This document shows, piece by piece, positions 1 to 7,588 of a DNA stretch of 64,000 nt. The notes below the pieces were generated by a model. That model was not told where the DNA came from, did no database searches, and saw only the letters and a program-made list of their open reading frames with translations. This stretch comes from Palsa-872 sp036495195 (lineage in GTDB: Bacteria; Chloroflexota; Dormibacteria; Dormibacterales; Dormibacteraceae). The stretch spans positions 17,271-81,270 of the forward strand of contig DASXNH010000216.1 of NCBI GenBank assembly GCA_036495195.1. Reading direction: 5' to 3'. Made by a program: the position numbers and the translations under genes. Numbering within the stretch: position 1 is the stretch's first letter; every line of letters begins with the position of its first letter.

Positions 1-3
1 CGA

Positions 4-948
4 TTGGCGCGCCGCCGCAGCTTTGACATCGTTCATGTCCATTGGCCGGTGCCCCATGCTCTTTTGGGGTGGATCGCCCGACGGGCGAGCCGAGGGCCAG
101 CCCGCCTTGTTTCGAGCTGGTACGGCGTTGAGGTGCGTCTGGTCCAGAGCTCCTTGCCGTGGCTTCGCGGCTTTGTTCGCTGGGCACTGCGCACCTCCGA
201 TGTAGTCGTCGCGATCTCCTCGTTCACGGCGAATGAGCTCGGCCGCTTCGCCGAGGTGCCGGTTCGCGTGATTCCCTACACGATCGGCTTTCCTGAAGCC
301 CAGGCCTCGCGCTCTTTCGGCGGGGACGGCTCATTTCGGATTCTGTTCGTGGGGCGCCTTGTCCAGCGGAAGGGCGTCACCCACCTCATCGAGGCCATAC
401 GGCGGCTGCCGACCGATCTGCATGCCCACCTGGTCGTGATCGGCGACGGTCCCGAGCGCGAAAACCTGGCAGAGCAGGTGCGCACCAATGGGCTCGAGGG
501 CGGGGTCGACATTCGCGGCCGGGTGCCCGAGAGCGCTTTGCTGGAGGCGTATGCGGCTTCGAGCGTGTTCGTGCTCCCGGCCATCGTCGACGAGCGCGGC
601 GAAACAGAAGGCCTGGGTGTGGTTTTGCTCGAGGCGATGAGCTATGGAATTCCGGTTGTCGGCAGCGACATCGGCGGGATAACCGACATCGTCGAAAACG
701 AGCAAAGCGGCTTGCTGGTCGCGCCGGCAGACGCCGAGCAGCTCGCGCGCGCCCTGGAGCGGCTGGCTCGCGATCCGGCGCTGGCCGCACGCCTCGGCGC
801 CGCCGGGATGCGCAGGTTACAGGCCGAGTTCGGCTGGCCCGAGATCATGCGGAAATGGGCAGAGTGTTACGGTGCGGCGGCAGCGAAAACGACCAGAGCA
901 GGCGGAGCGGTGACAGCCCCTGAGCCGCCCCAGCCGAGGAGCCGGTAA
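4..948 (+). CDS. Glycosyltransferase family 4 (GT4), 5'-truncated by window edge
   Basis: Retaining GT-B glycosyltransferase that probably adds a sugar from a nucleotide-sugar donor to a surface polysaccharide or lipid-linked glycan in the cytoplasm. Visible are the Rossmann-like C-terminal half starting near residue 105 (ILFVGRLVQRKGV) and the donor-binding EX7E region with GLGVVLLEAMSYGIPVVGS near residues 200-220. The family is usually about 370-400 residues. Only 314 are here and the frame stays open to base 1, so the true start is probably outside the window. It lies 37 bp before the GDP-mannose dehydratase gene, which suggests a sugar-polymer cluster. The acceptor cannot be told. Confidence 0.85.
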   Translation: MARRRSFDIVHVHWPVPHALLGWIARRASRGPARLVSSWYGVEVRLVQSSLPWLRGFVRWALRTSDVVVAISSFTANELGRFAEVPVRVIPYTIGFPEAQASRSFGGDGSFRILFVGRLVQRKGVTHLIEAIRRLPTDLHAHLVVIGDGPERENLAEQVRTNGLEGGVDIRGRVPESALLEAYAASSVFVLPAIVDERGETEGLGVVLLEAMSYGIPVVGSDIGGITDIVENEQSGLLVAPADAEQLARALERLARDPALAARLGAAGMRRLQAEFGWPEIMRKWAECYGAAAAKTTRAGGAVTAPEPPQPRSR

Positions 949-973
949 CCGGCAGCCGCGACCCGCGAAACCC

Positions 974-979
974 TAGACT
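974..979 (+). promoter_or_regulatory. Candidate -10 element for leaderless gmd transcript
   Basis: TAGACT ends exactly 6 nt before the GTG start of gmd and no Shine-Dalgarno sequence is present. The spacing places the transcription start at or next to the start codon. The same arrangement recurs across the window. Confidence 0.5.
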
Positions 980-985
980 CTTGCC

Positions 986-2017
986 GTGCCGCGAAGGGCG
1001 CTGATCACCGGAATCACAGGGCAGGACGGCTCGTATCTCGCCGAGCTCCTACTGGACAAGGGCTACGAGGTGCATGGCGTCGTGCGGAGATCTTCCACCA
1101 TGAATCGCGGGCGGATCGACCATCTTCAGCATGCAAATCCGAGCCACGCAGAAGGCTCCCGCTTCGTTCTCCATTACGGTGACATGACGGACTCGGGCGG
1201 GCTCAACCGCCTGGTCAAGACTGTTCGACCAGAGGAGATCTACAACCTCGCAGCGCAAAGCCATGTGCAGGTCTCTTTCGACCAACCCGAGTACACCGGA
1301 GACACCGACGGTGTCGGGACAACGCGTCTCCTCGAGGCGGTCAGGACTCTCGGGTTGCCCGTCCGGTTCTATCAAGCCTCGACGTCCGAGATGTTCGGAC
1401 TCTCCGCCCCGCCCCAGAGCGAGACGACGCCGTTTCGGCCGCGCAGCCCGTATGCCATCGCCAAGCTCTACGCGCACTGGATGACCGTCAACTACCGCGA
1501 AGCCCATCACATCTTCGCGTGCAGCGGAATTCTTTTCAATCACGAGTCGCCTCGGAGAGGCGAGAACTTCGTGACCCGGAAGGTTACTCGCGGCGTGGCT
1601 CAAATCCTGGCGGGAAAGCTCGAGAAGCTGAGGATGGGCAACCTGGAAGCCAAGCGCGACTGGGGCCACGCCCGCGACTATGTCCAGGCGATGTGGTTGA
1701 TGCTCCAGCAGGACGAGCCAGACGACTACGTGATCGCGACCAACACCACTCGATCAGTCAGGGAGTTCGTCGAGGCGGCGTTCGGCTTCGTTGGACTGGA
1801 CTGGCAGAAATACGTCCAGATCGATAACGCCTACATGCGGCCTGCCGACGTGGAGGTGTTACGCGGCGATCCGAGCAAAGCTGTCGCCAAGCTCGGCTGG
1901 GCGCCGACGATCACGTTCGACGAGCTCGTTCACGAAATGCTCGAGAACGACCTGAAGCTCGAGGGTGTCGACCCGACCAAACACCTGCGCAAGCCGCCGG
2001 CGCGAGTCGGGCCGTAA
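986..2017 (+). CDS. gmd: GDP-mannose 4,6-dehydratase
   Basis: Converts GDP-D-mannose to GDP-4-keto-6-deoxy-D-mannose, the first step to GDP-fucose, GDP-rhamnose or GDP-perosamine, using bound NADP(H). This is an extended short-chain dehydrogenase: GITGQDGSYLAELL at residues 8-21 is the nucleotide-binding GxxGxxG, TSEMFG holds the catalytic Thr/Glu region, and SPYAIAKLYAHW is the YxxxK pair. At 343 residues it is full length for the family. The GTG start leaves MPRRALITG, typical for Gmd. The flanking GT4 and GT2 genes support a role in deoxyhexose-containing surface glycans. The partner reductase is not in the window. Confidence 0.95.
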   Translation: MPRRALITGITGQDGSYLAELLLDKGYEVHGVVRRSSTMNRGRIDHLQHANPSHAEGSRFVLHYGDMTDSGGLNRLVKTVRPEEIYNLAAQSHVQVSFDQPEYTGDTDGVGTTRLLEAVRTLGLPVRFYQASTSEMFGLSAPPQSETTPFRPRSPYAIAKLYAHWMTVNYREAHHIFACSGILFNHESPRRGENFVTRKVTRGVAQILAGKLEKLRMGNLEAKRDWGHARDYVQAMWLMLQQDEPDDYVIATNTTRSVREFVEAAFGFVGLDWQKYVQIDNAYMRPADVEVLRGDPSKAVAKLGWAPTITFDELVHEMLENDLKLEGVDPTKHLRKPPARVGP

Positions 2018-2027
2018 CTGCGTCAGG

Positions 2028-2054
2028 CTGCGGCGCTCAGGCCGACCGCCGCAG
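2028..2054 (+). terminator. Candidate stem-loop after gmd
   Basis: CTGCGGCG (2028-2035) pairs perfectly with CGCCGCAG (2047-2054) across an 11-nt loop, starting 10 bp after the gmd stop. There is no U-tract, so this is a possible GC-rich terminator or attenuator before the GT2 gene. Confidence 0.35.
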
Positions 2055-2106
2055 TGCCTTTCCGGCATCCCATGGGTCCAGGGCATCTGTCTAGACTGTC
2101 GGGCGA

Positions 2107-2901
2107 ATGAACGCAACTGAAGGCGTCCTCTCGGTGATGATGCCCGTCTACAACGAGGAGCGGACGCTGGAGACCATCCTCGGGCACGTCCTGGCGCGGC
2201 CAGAGGTCGGTGAGCTCATCGCTGTCGACGATGCGTCGAGCGATGGGTCTTGGGAGATCCTGAACCAAGTCGCCGCCCGCGATCCACGGGTTCGTCCATT
2301 TCGATTGGAAGTGAATCAGGGCAAGGGAGCGGCGCTTCGGCGCGCCGTCTCCGAGCTCCGCATGCCATTTGCCCTGGTCCAGGATGCCGACCTCGAGTAC
2401 GACCCCAGGGATTATCCGGTGCTGCTGGAACCGCTCGTCGAGGAGCGCGCGGACGCCGTCTTCGGAACCCGGGGCTTCGCCGGCCAGACCGCGTTCAGCT
2501 TCTGGTTTGTGATGGGAAACAAGGGCGTGACACTGGCGTGCAACCTGCTGTTCGACTGTTACATCTCCGACCTGGAGACGGGTTACAAGGCGCTCAGGTC
2601 AGACCTTTGGAAGCGGTTGAATCTTCGAGGCACCCGGTTCGACATCGAGCCTGATATCACCGCGCGAGTCCTCCTTCTGGGTTACCGCATACACGAAGTT
2701 CCAATCAGCTACTACGCAAGGTCCAGGGACGAGGGTAAGAAGCTGACCTGGAAAGACGGCCTCCAGGCGTTGGGTGCGCTGTTGAGGCTCCGCGTGGCAT
2801 CGCCGGCGGAGTTGTTCGGCGATGAGTGGGGCACGGAGTATCACCGCTCGCGCCAGCAGGCGCTGGCCAGCCGGCATCCTCTTCGGGACGACCGCCCGTA
2901 A
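2107..2901 (+). CDS. Glycosyltransferase family 2 (polyprenyl-phosphate mannosyl/glucosyl transferase-like)
   Basis: GT-A fold inverting glycosyltransferase of the DPM1/DolP-mannosyltransferase-like type, acting on the cytoplasmic face of the membrane. The N-terminal LSVMMPVYNEERTLETIL is the nucleotide-sugar entry motif. LIAVDDASSDGS carries the first acidic pair, and VQDADLEYDPRDYP near residue 95 is the DxD-like metal site. At 264 residues, with no transmembrane tail, it matches soluble catalytic units that modify polyprenyl-phosphate. A TAGACT hexamer ends 9 nt before the ATG. It is in line with gmd and probably in the same glycan pathway; the exact sugar is unknown. Confidence 0.85.
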   Translation: MNATEGVLSVMMPVYNEERTLETILGHVLARPEVGELIAVDDASSDGSWEILNQVAARDPRVRPFRLEVNQGKGAALRRAVSELRMPFALVQDADLEYDPRDYPVLLEPLVEERADAVFGTRGFAGQTAFSFWFVMGNKGVTLACNLLFDCYISDLETGYKALRSDLWKRLNLRGTRFDIEPDITARVLLLGYRIHEVPISYYARSRDEGKKLTWKDGLQALGALLRLRVASPAELFGDEWGTEYHRSRQQALASRHPLRDDRP

Positions 2902-2908
2902 GGTCACG

Positions 2909-3664
2909 TCAGCTGGCTCTGTCAGCTTCATTCTCGCTGCCAAACCAGCGGACGAAGACGGCGACGGCGGCAATGGCGATGGTGGCCTTGCCGAAGATCA
3001 TGAGGACGGCGCCGGCGACAGTCTGGTCGACGATGGGCGTGAGCGAAGCCACCAATCGAGGCGCGTGCACGTAGTACTGATAGAAAGGGACGCGCGAAAA
3101 GATCAGCGCGAGCGCGACGCCATCCTGGGGCAGGGTGGCGACGAGCATGTACACGAGCTTCGCGGCGGGAGACAACCGCCAGCGTGCGTAGGCGGACGTG
3201 GCGTCGAGCATCGGCCAGTACAGCAGAAGTCCGGCCACCACGAACGTGATGTGCTCCGCGACGTGGAGAGACTCGGAGTAGAGCGTGGCGTCATACAGGA
3301 CCGGTATGTGCCAGCCGATCATCACGATGGCGGCGATCAACTGCGCGGGTATGGGTTCGGTGACGGCCCGGACGCCGGGGACGCGCAAGACCCTGGCGAT
3401 CATGCCTGGCGAGAGGCCGAGAAGCATCACAGGCGGGGCGACGAATCCAAGCAGCACGTGCTGAAGCATGTGGACGCTGTCGAGGTAATGGTCGGCGATC
3501 GTGTCGATGGGAGATTCGAGCGCCACCCAGATCGTGAGCAGGCCCAGCCCGAAGTACAGGGAATGCTTACGTTCGAAGTCGGGCACGTCGCGGGCCAACC
3601 ACGCATGGCCCAGATAAAGAAGGACGAGGCCAAGGTAGACGGTGGGGTCAAAGGGCCAGCTCAT
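2909..3664 (-). CDS. ctaG: Cytochrome c oxidase assembly factor CtaG (caa3 type)
   Basis: Polytopic inner-membrane protein of the caa3_CtaG family, needed for assembly or copper loading of heme-copper oxidases. It has about seven hydrophobic segments. Conserved histidines lie in YLGHAWLARD, VHMLQHVLLG and MIGWHIPVLYD, the last resembling the family's GWH motif. AEHITFVVAGLLLYW and the FYQYY loop are also typical. At 251 residues it is of normal length. It is convergent with the GT2 gene (7 bp gap) and divergent from the DinB-like gene. No oxidase subunit genes are next to it, so its partner complex is encoded elsewhere. Confidence 0.85.
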   Translation of the reverse strand: MSWPFDPTVYLGLVLLYLGHAWLARDVPDFERKHSLYFGLGLLTIWVALESPIDTIADHYLDSVHMLQHVLLGFVAPPVMLLGLSPGMIARVLRVPGVRAVTEPIPAQLIAAIVMIGWHIPVLYDATLYSESLHVAEHITFVVAGLLLYWPMLDATSAYARWRLSPAAKLVYMLVATLPQDGVALALIFSRVPFYQYYVHAPRLVASLTPIVDQTVAGAVLMIFGKATIAIAAVAVFVRWFGSENEADRAS

Positions 3665-3698
3665 CGATGCACCAATATCCTCCGCCGCCGAGGTTCCC

Positions 3699-3704
3699 TA
3701 CTCT
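3699..3704 (+). promoter_or_regulatory. Candidate -10 element for the DinB-like gene
   Basis: TACTCT ends 7 nt before the ATG at 3712. It supports that ATG over the in-frame ATG at 3667, which overlaps the ctaG upstream region. Confidence 0.45.
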
Positions 3705-3711
3705 TCTCCGT

Positions 3712-4731
3712 ATGCACCCAGTGCTTGCGCTGTTTCGCCGAAATGCCTGGGCCACCGACCGCCTGCTCGAGCTTTGTGCAGGCCGGCCCGAGACGGCTAT
3801 GCCCGCAGACACCGACGTCTACGGCAGCATCGATGCGCTGTTCAACCACGTCGTGAGCGCAGAAGCAGGTTACCTCCGCCTCGTGACTGGCAAGATTCCC
3901 AGCGACCGAGTCCTGCATAGCGAACCTCAGCCGCTGAGCGATCTTCGGACGCCTGCCGAGTCGCTATCAAAGCACTGGGCGGAGACGTTGCAAACGGACA
4001 GGGACCCGGAGGTTGTCCTTCCCTATCAGCGCGGACGCGATGTTGAGGTCATGCCGGACTGGCTTCCGCTGGTGCAGACCGTTCATCATGGCGACGACCA
4101 CCGGACCCAGGTCGCGACATTGCTGAGCCGGCATGGCATCGAACCGCCCGACCTCGACGGGTGGAGCTTCGCTGCGACGGCGCCTCAAGCGGCCGAAGAC
4201 CCGCCACGCGAGTGGTGGACCCCGTTGCTTCGGCGCTTTCTGGGCCACCACCTTTGGGCGACGGAGCGCCTGCTCGAGCATTGCCGCTCGCTGTCGCCTC
4301 AGCAGCTGGCGCTTACCGCGCCGGGTACCTATGGGTCAATCGTCGACACCCTCGACCACCTGGTGTCATCCGACCGGTCATATCTGTCAGGGGTCACCGG
4401 CCGCGGCCGGACCCCGGCACTGGATGCGGGTGGCCCTGGGCCACTGCTCGAGCACGTGTCCCGACAGCGCGACGGTTGGCTAGCCTACCTGGATTCAGCA
4501 CCCGACCTCGACGCGTTGGTGCAGCGCAGGAGCGGGGCGTACCCCGCATGGGTCGTCGTCCTGCAGGCGATCCACCATGGCAACGATCACCGAACCCACG
4601 TGGGCACTGTGCTGCTGAGCCACGGGCTCGAGGCGCCTGAGATCGATGTTTGGGCCTACGGCATCGCGGAGGACAAGCTGCAGTTTCCACCAGGCCCGCT
4701 GCCGCAAGCGCCCTGGGGGACCACCCCGTAA
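3712..4731 (+). CDS. Tandem DinB-like four-helix-bundle protein
   Basis: Two copies of a DinB/YfiT-like metalloprotein fold in one chain. Each half starts with an LxRFxxxxxWATxRLLE-type helix (near residues 4-20 and 178-194), then has a TYGSIxxxxxHxxSxxxxYL segment and ends with a QxxHHGNDHRTxVxxxLxxHG segment. The histidines fit the usual three-His metal site. The family includes thiol-S-transferases and damage-induced proteins of unknown reaction, so no substrate can be given. A single-domain member is about 160 residues; this one is 339, consistent with duplication. The start at 3712 is preferred because of the TACTCT element. Confidence 0.8.
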   Translation: MHPVLALFRRNAWATDRLLELCAGRPETAMPADTDVYGSIDALFNHVVSAEAGYLRLVTGKIPSDRVLHSEPQPLSDLRTPAESLSKHWAETLQTDRDPEVVLPYQRGRDVEVMPDWLPLVQTVHHGDDHRTQVATLLSRHGIEPPDLDGWSFAATAPQAAEDPPREWWTPLLRRFLGHHLWATERLLEHCRSLSPQQLALTAPGTYGSIVDTLDHLVSSDRSYLSGVTGRGRTPALDAGGPGPLLEHVSRQRDGWLAYLDSAPDLDALVQRRSGAYPAWVVVLQAIHHGNDHRTHVGTVLLSHGLEAPEIDVWAYGIAEDKLQFPPGPLPQAPWGTTP

Positions 4732-4789
4732 CCACGCCGGTGAGGTGACTGGCCAGCGGCCAGTAATGGTGTCCACCGCGGCGGCGTGG
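4732..4789. terminator. Nested inverted repeats between convergent genes
   Basis: An outer 8-bp stem (CCACGCCG at 4732-4739 with CGGCGTGG at 4782-4789) encloses a perfect 7-bp hairpin (ACTGGCC at 4748-4754, AGC loop, GGCCAGT at 4758-4764). It starts directly after the stop of the DinB-like gene and lies before the 3' end of the convergent PLD gene, so it is a likely bidirectional terminator without a U-tract. Confidence 0.5.
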
Positions 4790-4832
4790 CTTACAGGCAC
4801 CCACATCAATGCTGACCCCACAAGGATCTATA

Positions 4833-5852
4833 TCAGCCGCCTGCCGACCTCAACCAGTCCGAATTGAACTGCGACCCGTACGCCGCGACGGCGTGCGGGT
4901 CCTGCGTTTCTATATCGAGCTCGTGGTTCACGCCCAGCCCGCTCAACGTCCAGTTCGCCGACCCGAGCACCAGCACCCCATCGAACAGCCCGATCTTCGC
5001 GTGCAGCAAGGCTCCTTTTGGAATCGGATACCAACGGACCTCGACACCGCTCGCCTTCAAGACGTTGTAGCCGCGCCGGTTGTACGGCTGATTCGGGTCG
5101 AGCAGAACTCGCACGTCGACCCCACGCGCGTGCGCTGCGGCAAGCTCGGCGATGATCTCTGGATCGGTCAGCGTGAAGACCTCGGCCAGAACGTGCCGGC
5201 TGGCCGCCCTCAACGCCGATTCGAGCATGGCGCGAATCTCCTCGCCCGGCGTGGTCTGGGCCACCGCGCTCCGGGCGCGCGGCAGCGGCGCGGGTCGGCC
5301 GCCCGCCAAAGCCCAGTCTTGCTCGAAGATGCGAACGAGCCGCTCGATCTCGTCAGGGACATGCGTCTCGAGCACGTAGTCGTGGTTGCGGTCGCTGTGG
5401 GCGCCCCAGTTCATGCCCCCGACGACCGCCGCGCCGTCGGCGATCAGGAGCTTGACGTGGTCGATCTGGTGGCGCCCATCATCGACGGGATACCGGCGCA
5501 CGGCCACTCCCAGTCGGTCAAGCCACTCGGCCGCGCGCCGGCTGGCGGCAACCGTGGGGTCGGTGATGACGCGCACGTCCACGCCGGCCGTCTGGCGCGA
5601 GCCGAGTGACACGATCAACCCGGCGCGCCCCAGCTCGTAGACCTCCACCAGGATGCGGCGATGCGAGGACGCGATCAGGCTTCCGATCAAGGAGAAGATG
5701 CTGGCGTCCTGCCATAGCTGCACGGGCTCGGGGCGCCCCGAGCCCGCGGCCACCTGTGCGGCAGGTGCTGGCGTCCGGGGTAGCGGGCCCGAGCACGCCA
5801 AAAGGCACACGGCAAGCAACAGGACAACGAAACGGTGCACGACGCGGGCCAC
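4833..5852 (-). CDS. Phospholipase D-like lipoprotein
   Basis: Exported member of the phospholipase D superfamily (PLDc_2-like). Residues 1-20 form a signal peptide with a lipobox (LLAC), so the mature protein should be a membrane-anchored lipoprotein outside the cytoplasm. Two HKD half-sites are present: HVKLLIAD...GGMNWG near residue 140 and HAKIGLFD...GSANWTLSG near residue 285. Two half-sites in one chain give one active site. Substrates in the superfamily are phospholipids or nucleic acids, and the sequence alone does not decide. The start is GTG. At 339 residues this is a compact, nuclease- or cardiolipin-synthase-like size without the transmembrane helices of a synthase. Confidence 0.8.
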   Translation of the reverse strand: MARVVHRFVVLLLAVCLLACSGPLPRTPAPAAQVAAGSGRPEPVQLWQDASIFSLIGSLIASSHRRILVEVYELGRAGLIVSLGSRQTAGVDVRVITDPTVAASRRAAEWLDRLGVAVRRYPVDDGRHQIDHVKLLIADGAAVVGGMNWGAHSDRNHDYVLETHVPDEIERLVRIFEQDWALAGGRPAPLPRARSAVAQTTPGEEIRAMLESALRAASRHVLAEVFTLTDPEIIAELAAAHARGVDVRVLLDPNQPYNRRGYNVLKASGVEVRWYPIPKGALLHAKIGLFDGVLVLGSANWTLSGLGVNHELDIETQDPHAVAAYGSQFNSDWLRSAGG

Positions 5853-5899
5853 GGTAGGTCGAATGACGCCGAGCGCAAACCCAGCCTGTTAAGACGCGC

Positions 5900-6667
5900 C
5901 TACATCAGCTCGATCGCCATCCCGGCGCGCGCGCCGAGAAACCTGTCAGCCCTTGCCTCACGGATGCCGACCTCGAGGTAGCCCATGCTCCCGACGTACA
6001 CAAACGGCTCGTTGGGCCGCGCTTCCGCATATGTGTTCGCCGACGCGGTGATGTCGTGGTTATGGATGCGCATCCGACGCACTGGCGCTTTCAGGTTGGT
6101 GACGAGGTTGCCGAACCCATCGATCCACAGCACGCGCGGCTTGTGGTCGAGCATCATTGGCGGATCGGTCGGATGGCCGAGAGATTCCAGCGGCACCCCG
6201 GCCGCGAGCGCCGCCGCCGCTGGAGCGAACACGTCGCGTCCTTCGAAAGTAGGCGCGCCACCCGACCGCGGCGCGAGCTCGACGGCTTTCTGCAGTCCGA
6301 CTTCCTCGATGACGATCGAGAACAAACCGTTGTCGGGGCCGACGTAAAAGAGGCCGCCGGCCCGCAGTGCGAGCCGCCTGCGCGCGCTTCCAACCCCAGG
6401 ATCAACCACCACCAGGTGAACAGACCCGGCCGTGAAATGGCGCGTTCCCGCGAACAGCATGAAGGCGCCGGCAAAGACGTCGAACCGCGGCACCTCGTGG
6501 CTGACGTCGACCAGCACCGCGTGTGGACAGCCCGCCAGGACCACTCCCTTCATCGCCGCAACGAGGGGCGAGCCCGAGCCAAAGTCGCTGGTGAAAGTAA
6601 CGACGGGGGGTCCCGCTAGTGTGCCGTGACTACCAGTACCTGGTCTCTTTGAAAGGGTCTGCCTCAT
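5900..6667 (-). CDS. SAM hydrolase (S-adenosyl-L-methionine hydroxide adenosyltransferase, DUF62)
   Basis: Member of the DUF62 family, which splits S-adenosylmethionine into adenosine and methionine with water. Related enzymes are the fluorinase and chlorinase. Visible family motifs are VTFTSDFGSGSPLVAAMKG near residue 23, VVDPGVGS near residue 90 and YVGPDNGLF near residue 110. The Asp of SDFG and the DPGVG/PDNG loops form the SAM site. No halogenase-type insertion was noted, so hydrolase is more likely. The start overlaps the end of the sulfite-oxidase-like gene by 38 bp, which implies co-transcription and possible coupling. Confidence 0.85.
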   Translation of the reverse strand: MRQTLSKRPGTGSHGTLAGPPVVTFTSDFGSGSPLVAAMKGVVLAGCPHAVLVDVSHEVPRFDVFAGAFMLFAGTRHFTAGSVHLVVVDPGVGSARRRLALRAGGLFYVGPDNGLFSIVIEEVGLQKAVELAPRSGGAPTFEGRDVFAPAAAALAAGVPLESLGHPTDPPMMLDHKPRVLWIDGFGNLVTNLKAPVRRMRIHNHDITASANTYAEARPNEPFVYVGSMGYLEVGIREARADRFLGARAGMAIELM

Positions 6668-7235
6668 CGTGATATCCGCGCTGCTCCCAGAATCCGAGCC
6701 GGTTGCGATCCATGAACTCTAGCCCGCGGAGCCATTTGGCCGACTTCCAGAAATACTTCGAGGGCACGAAGAGTCGCAGCGGCCAACCATGGTCAGGCGT
6801 CAAGTCGGCGCCATTCCACGCGTAACAGAGGAGGTTCTGCTCCTGGTCCAGCACGTCGAGCGGAACCGAGGTCGTATAGCCGTGCTCGCTGTGCGCCATC
6901 ACGTACTTCGCCTCTGGTTTCGGCTTGACACGCTCGAGGATCTCCTGGATCGGGACGCCGGTCCACCGATCCCCGAGACGGCTCCAGCCGGTGACGCAGT
7001 GGATGTCGGCGAGCACCTCTTTCGAGGGCAGCGCCCGCAGCTCGCCGTAGTCCATGGTGATCGGGTTCTCGACAGCTCCAAACACCTTGAAATCCCACTT
7101 CGCGATGTCAGTCTTGGGAACCGGGCCGAAATGCAAGAGCGGCCACTTGTCCGGCGCCGTGAGGGTCTGGCCAGGCGGGATGCGGGCGGCGTCGACGCCC
7201 TCGGGCAGCTTCTTACCCTTGAAGAGAAAGGCCAT
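6630..7235 (-). CDS. Sulfite oxidase-like molybdopterin oxidoreductase
   Basis: Single-domain Mo-cofactor protein of the sulfite oxidase / MsrP (YedY) superfamily. The region LADIHCVTGWSRLGDRWTGV near residue 80 carries the Cys that ligates molybdenum. YTTSVPLDVL and GWPLRLFVPSKYFWKSAKW follow in family order. There is no Tat twin-arginine signal and no heme or dimerisation domain, so it looks cytoplasmic, and its 201 residues are a minimal length. Substrate is unknown. TATACT ends 6 nt before the ATG. It forms a two-gene unit with the downstream SAM hydrolase. Confidence 0.85.
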   Translation of the reverse strand: MAFLFKGKKLPEGVDAARIPPGQTLTAPDKWPLLHFGPVPKTDIAKWDFKVFGAVENPITMDYGELRALPSKEVLADIHCVTGWSRLGDRWTGVPIQEILERVKPKPEAKYVMAHSEHGYTTSVPLDVLDQEQNLLCYAWNGADLTPDHGWPLRLFVPSKYFWKSAKWLRGLEFMDRNRLGFWEQRGYHDEADPFKETRYW

Positions 7236-7241
7236 GGCGCG

Positions 7242-7247
7242 AGTATA
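7242..7247 (-). promoter_or_regulatory. Candidate -10 element (TATACT) for the sulfite oxidase-like gene
   Basis: On the minus strand TATACT ends 6 nt before the ATG, with no Shine-Dalgarno sequence between them. This is leaderless geometry. Confidence 0.5.
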
Positions 7248-7331
7248 GGAACGCGGTGCGGCGCGACCTTGTTCCCGGCCCAGACCCCGAATTGAGCGCA
7301 GCTATACTGGCCCTTCCGCCCAATCACGTGT

Positions 7332-7407
7332 GGGTCCGTAGCTCAGTTGGGAGAGCGCGTGAATCGCACTCACGAGGTCAGGGGTTCGAATCCCCTCGGA
7401 TCCACCA
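7332..7407 (+). tRNA. tRNA-Ala (anticodon CGC)
   Basis: A 76-nt cloverleaf with encoded CCA. The acceptor stem is GGGTCCG / CGGATCC and contains the G3:U70 wobble pair that marks alanine tRNAs. The D-stem is GCTC/GAGC. The anticodon stem is CGTGA/TCACG with loop ATCGCAC, giving anticodon CGC (codon GCG). The T-arm is AGGGG-TTCGAAT-CCCCT, and the discriminator base is A. Confidence 0.95.
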
Positions 7408-7559
7408 AATCGCCCGGCGGCGCGATTTTACGTGCGGGCCTCCTGCTCGAATCGGCTGGCGTACCGTCCCAGCGGCACCCAGCCCATCGGCAGCTGCCAG
7501 ATCCATGTTTAGCTCCTCGGCGAGCGTGGTAGGTGAACGCTCGAGAAGCGGTTCCTCGC

Positions 7560-7586
7560 CAAATTTCAAACAGGAGGTGAAATTTG
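7560..7586 (+). promoter_or_regulatory. Perfect inverted repeat enclosing the hsp20 Shine-Dalgarno sequence
   Basis: CAAATTTCA (7560-7568), a 9-nt spacer AACAGGAGG, then TGAAATTTG (7578-7586), two bases before the hsp20 ATG. The arms are perfect 9-bp complements and unusually AT-rich for this genome. The AGGAGG ribosome-binding site lies in the loop. As RNA it could be a heat-labile hairpin. As DNA the 9-N9-9 layout copies that of the CIRCE operator, with a different sequence. Confidence 0.6.
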
Positions 7587-7588
7587 AG

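Noticed and set aside
2822..3856. 344-residue plus-strand frame over ctaG
   Set aside because: Antisense shadow of ctaG. It has no family features, while ctaG has clear membrane helices and His motifs.
4809..5609. Plus-strand frame opposite the PLD-like lipoprotein
   Set aside because: Shadow frame with Arg/Val/Asp-rich composition typical of antisense GC-rich DNA. The minus strand has the signal peptide and HKD motifs.
7408..7588. CIRCE or HAIR operator before hsp20
   Set aside because: Neither TTAGCACTC/GAGTGCTAA nor CTTGAGT-N7-ACTCAAG is present. Only the unrelated AT-rich repeat with the same 9-N9-9 spacing was found.
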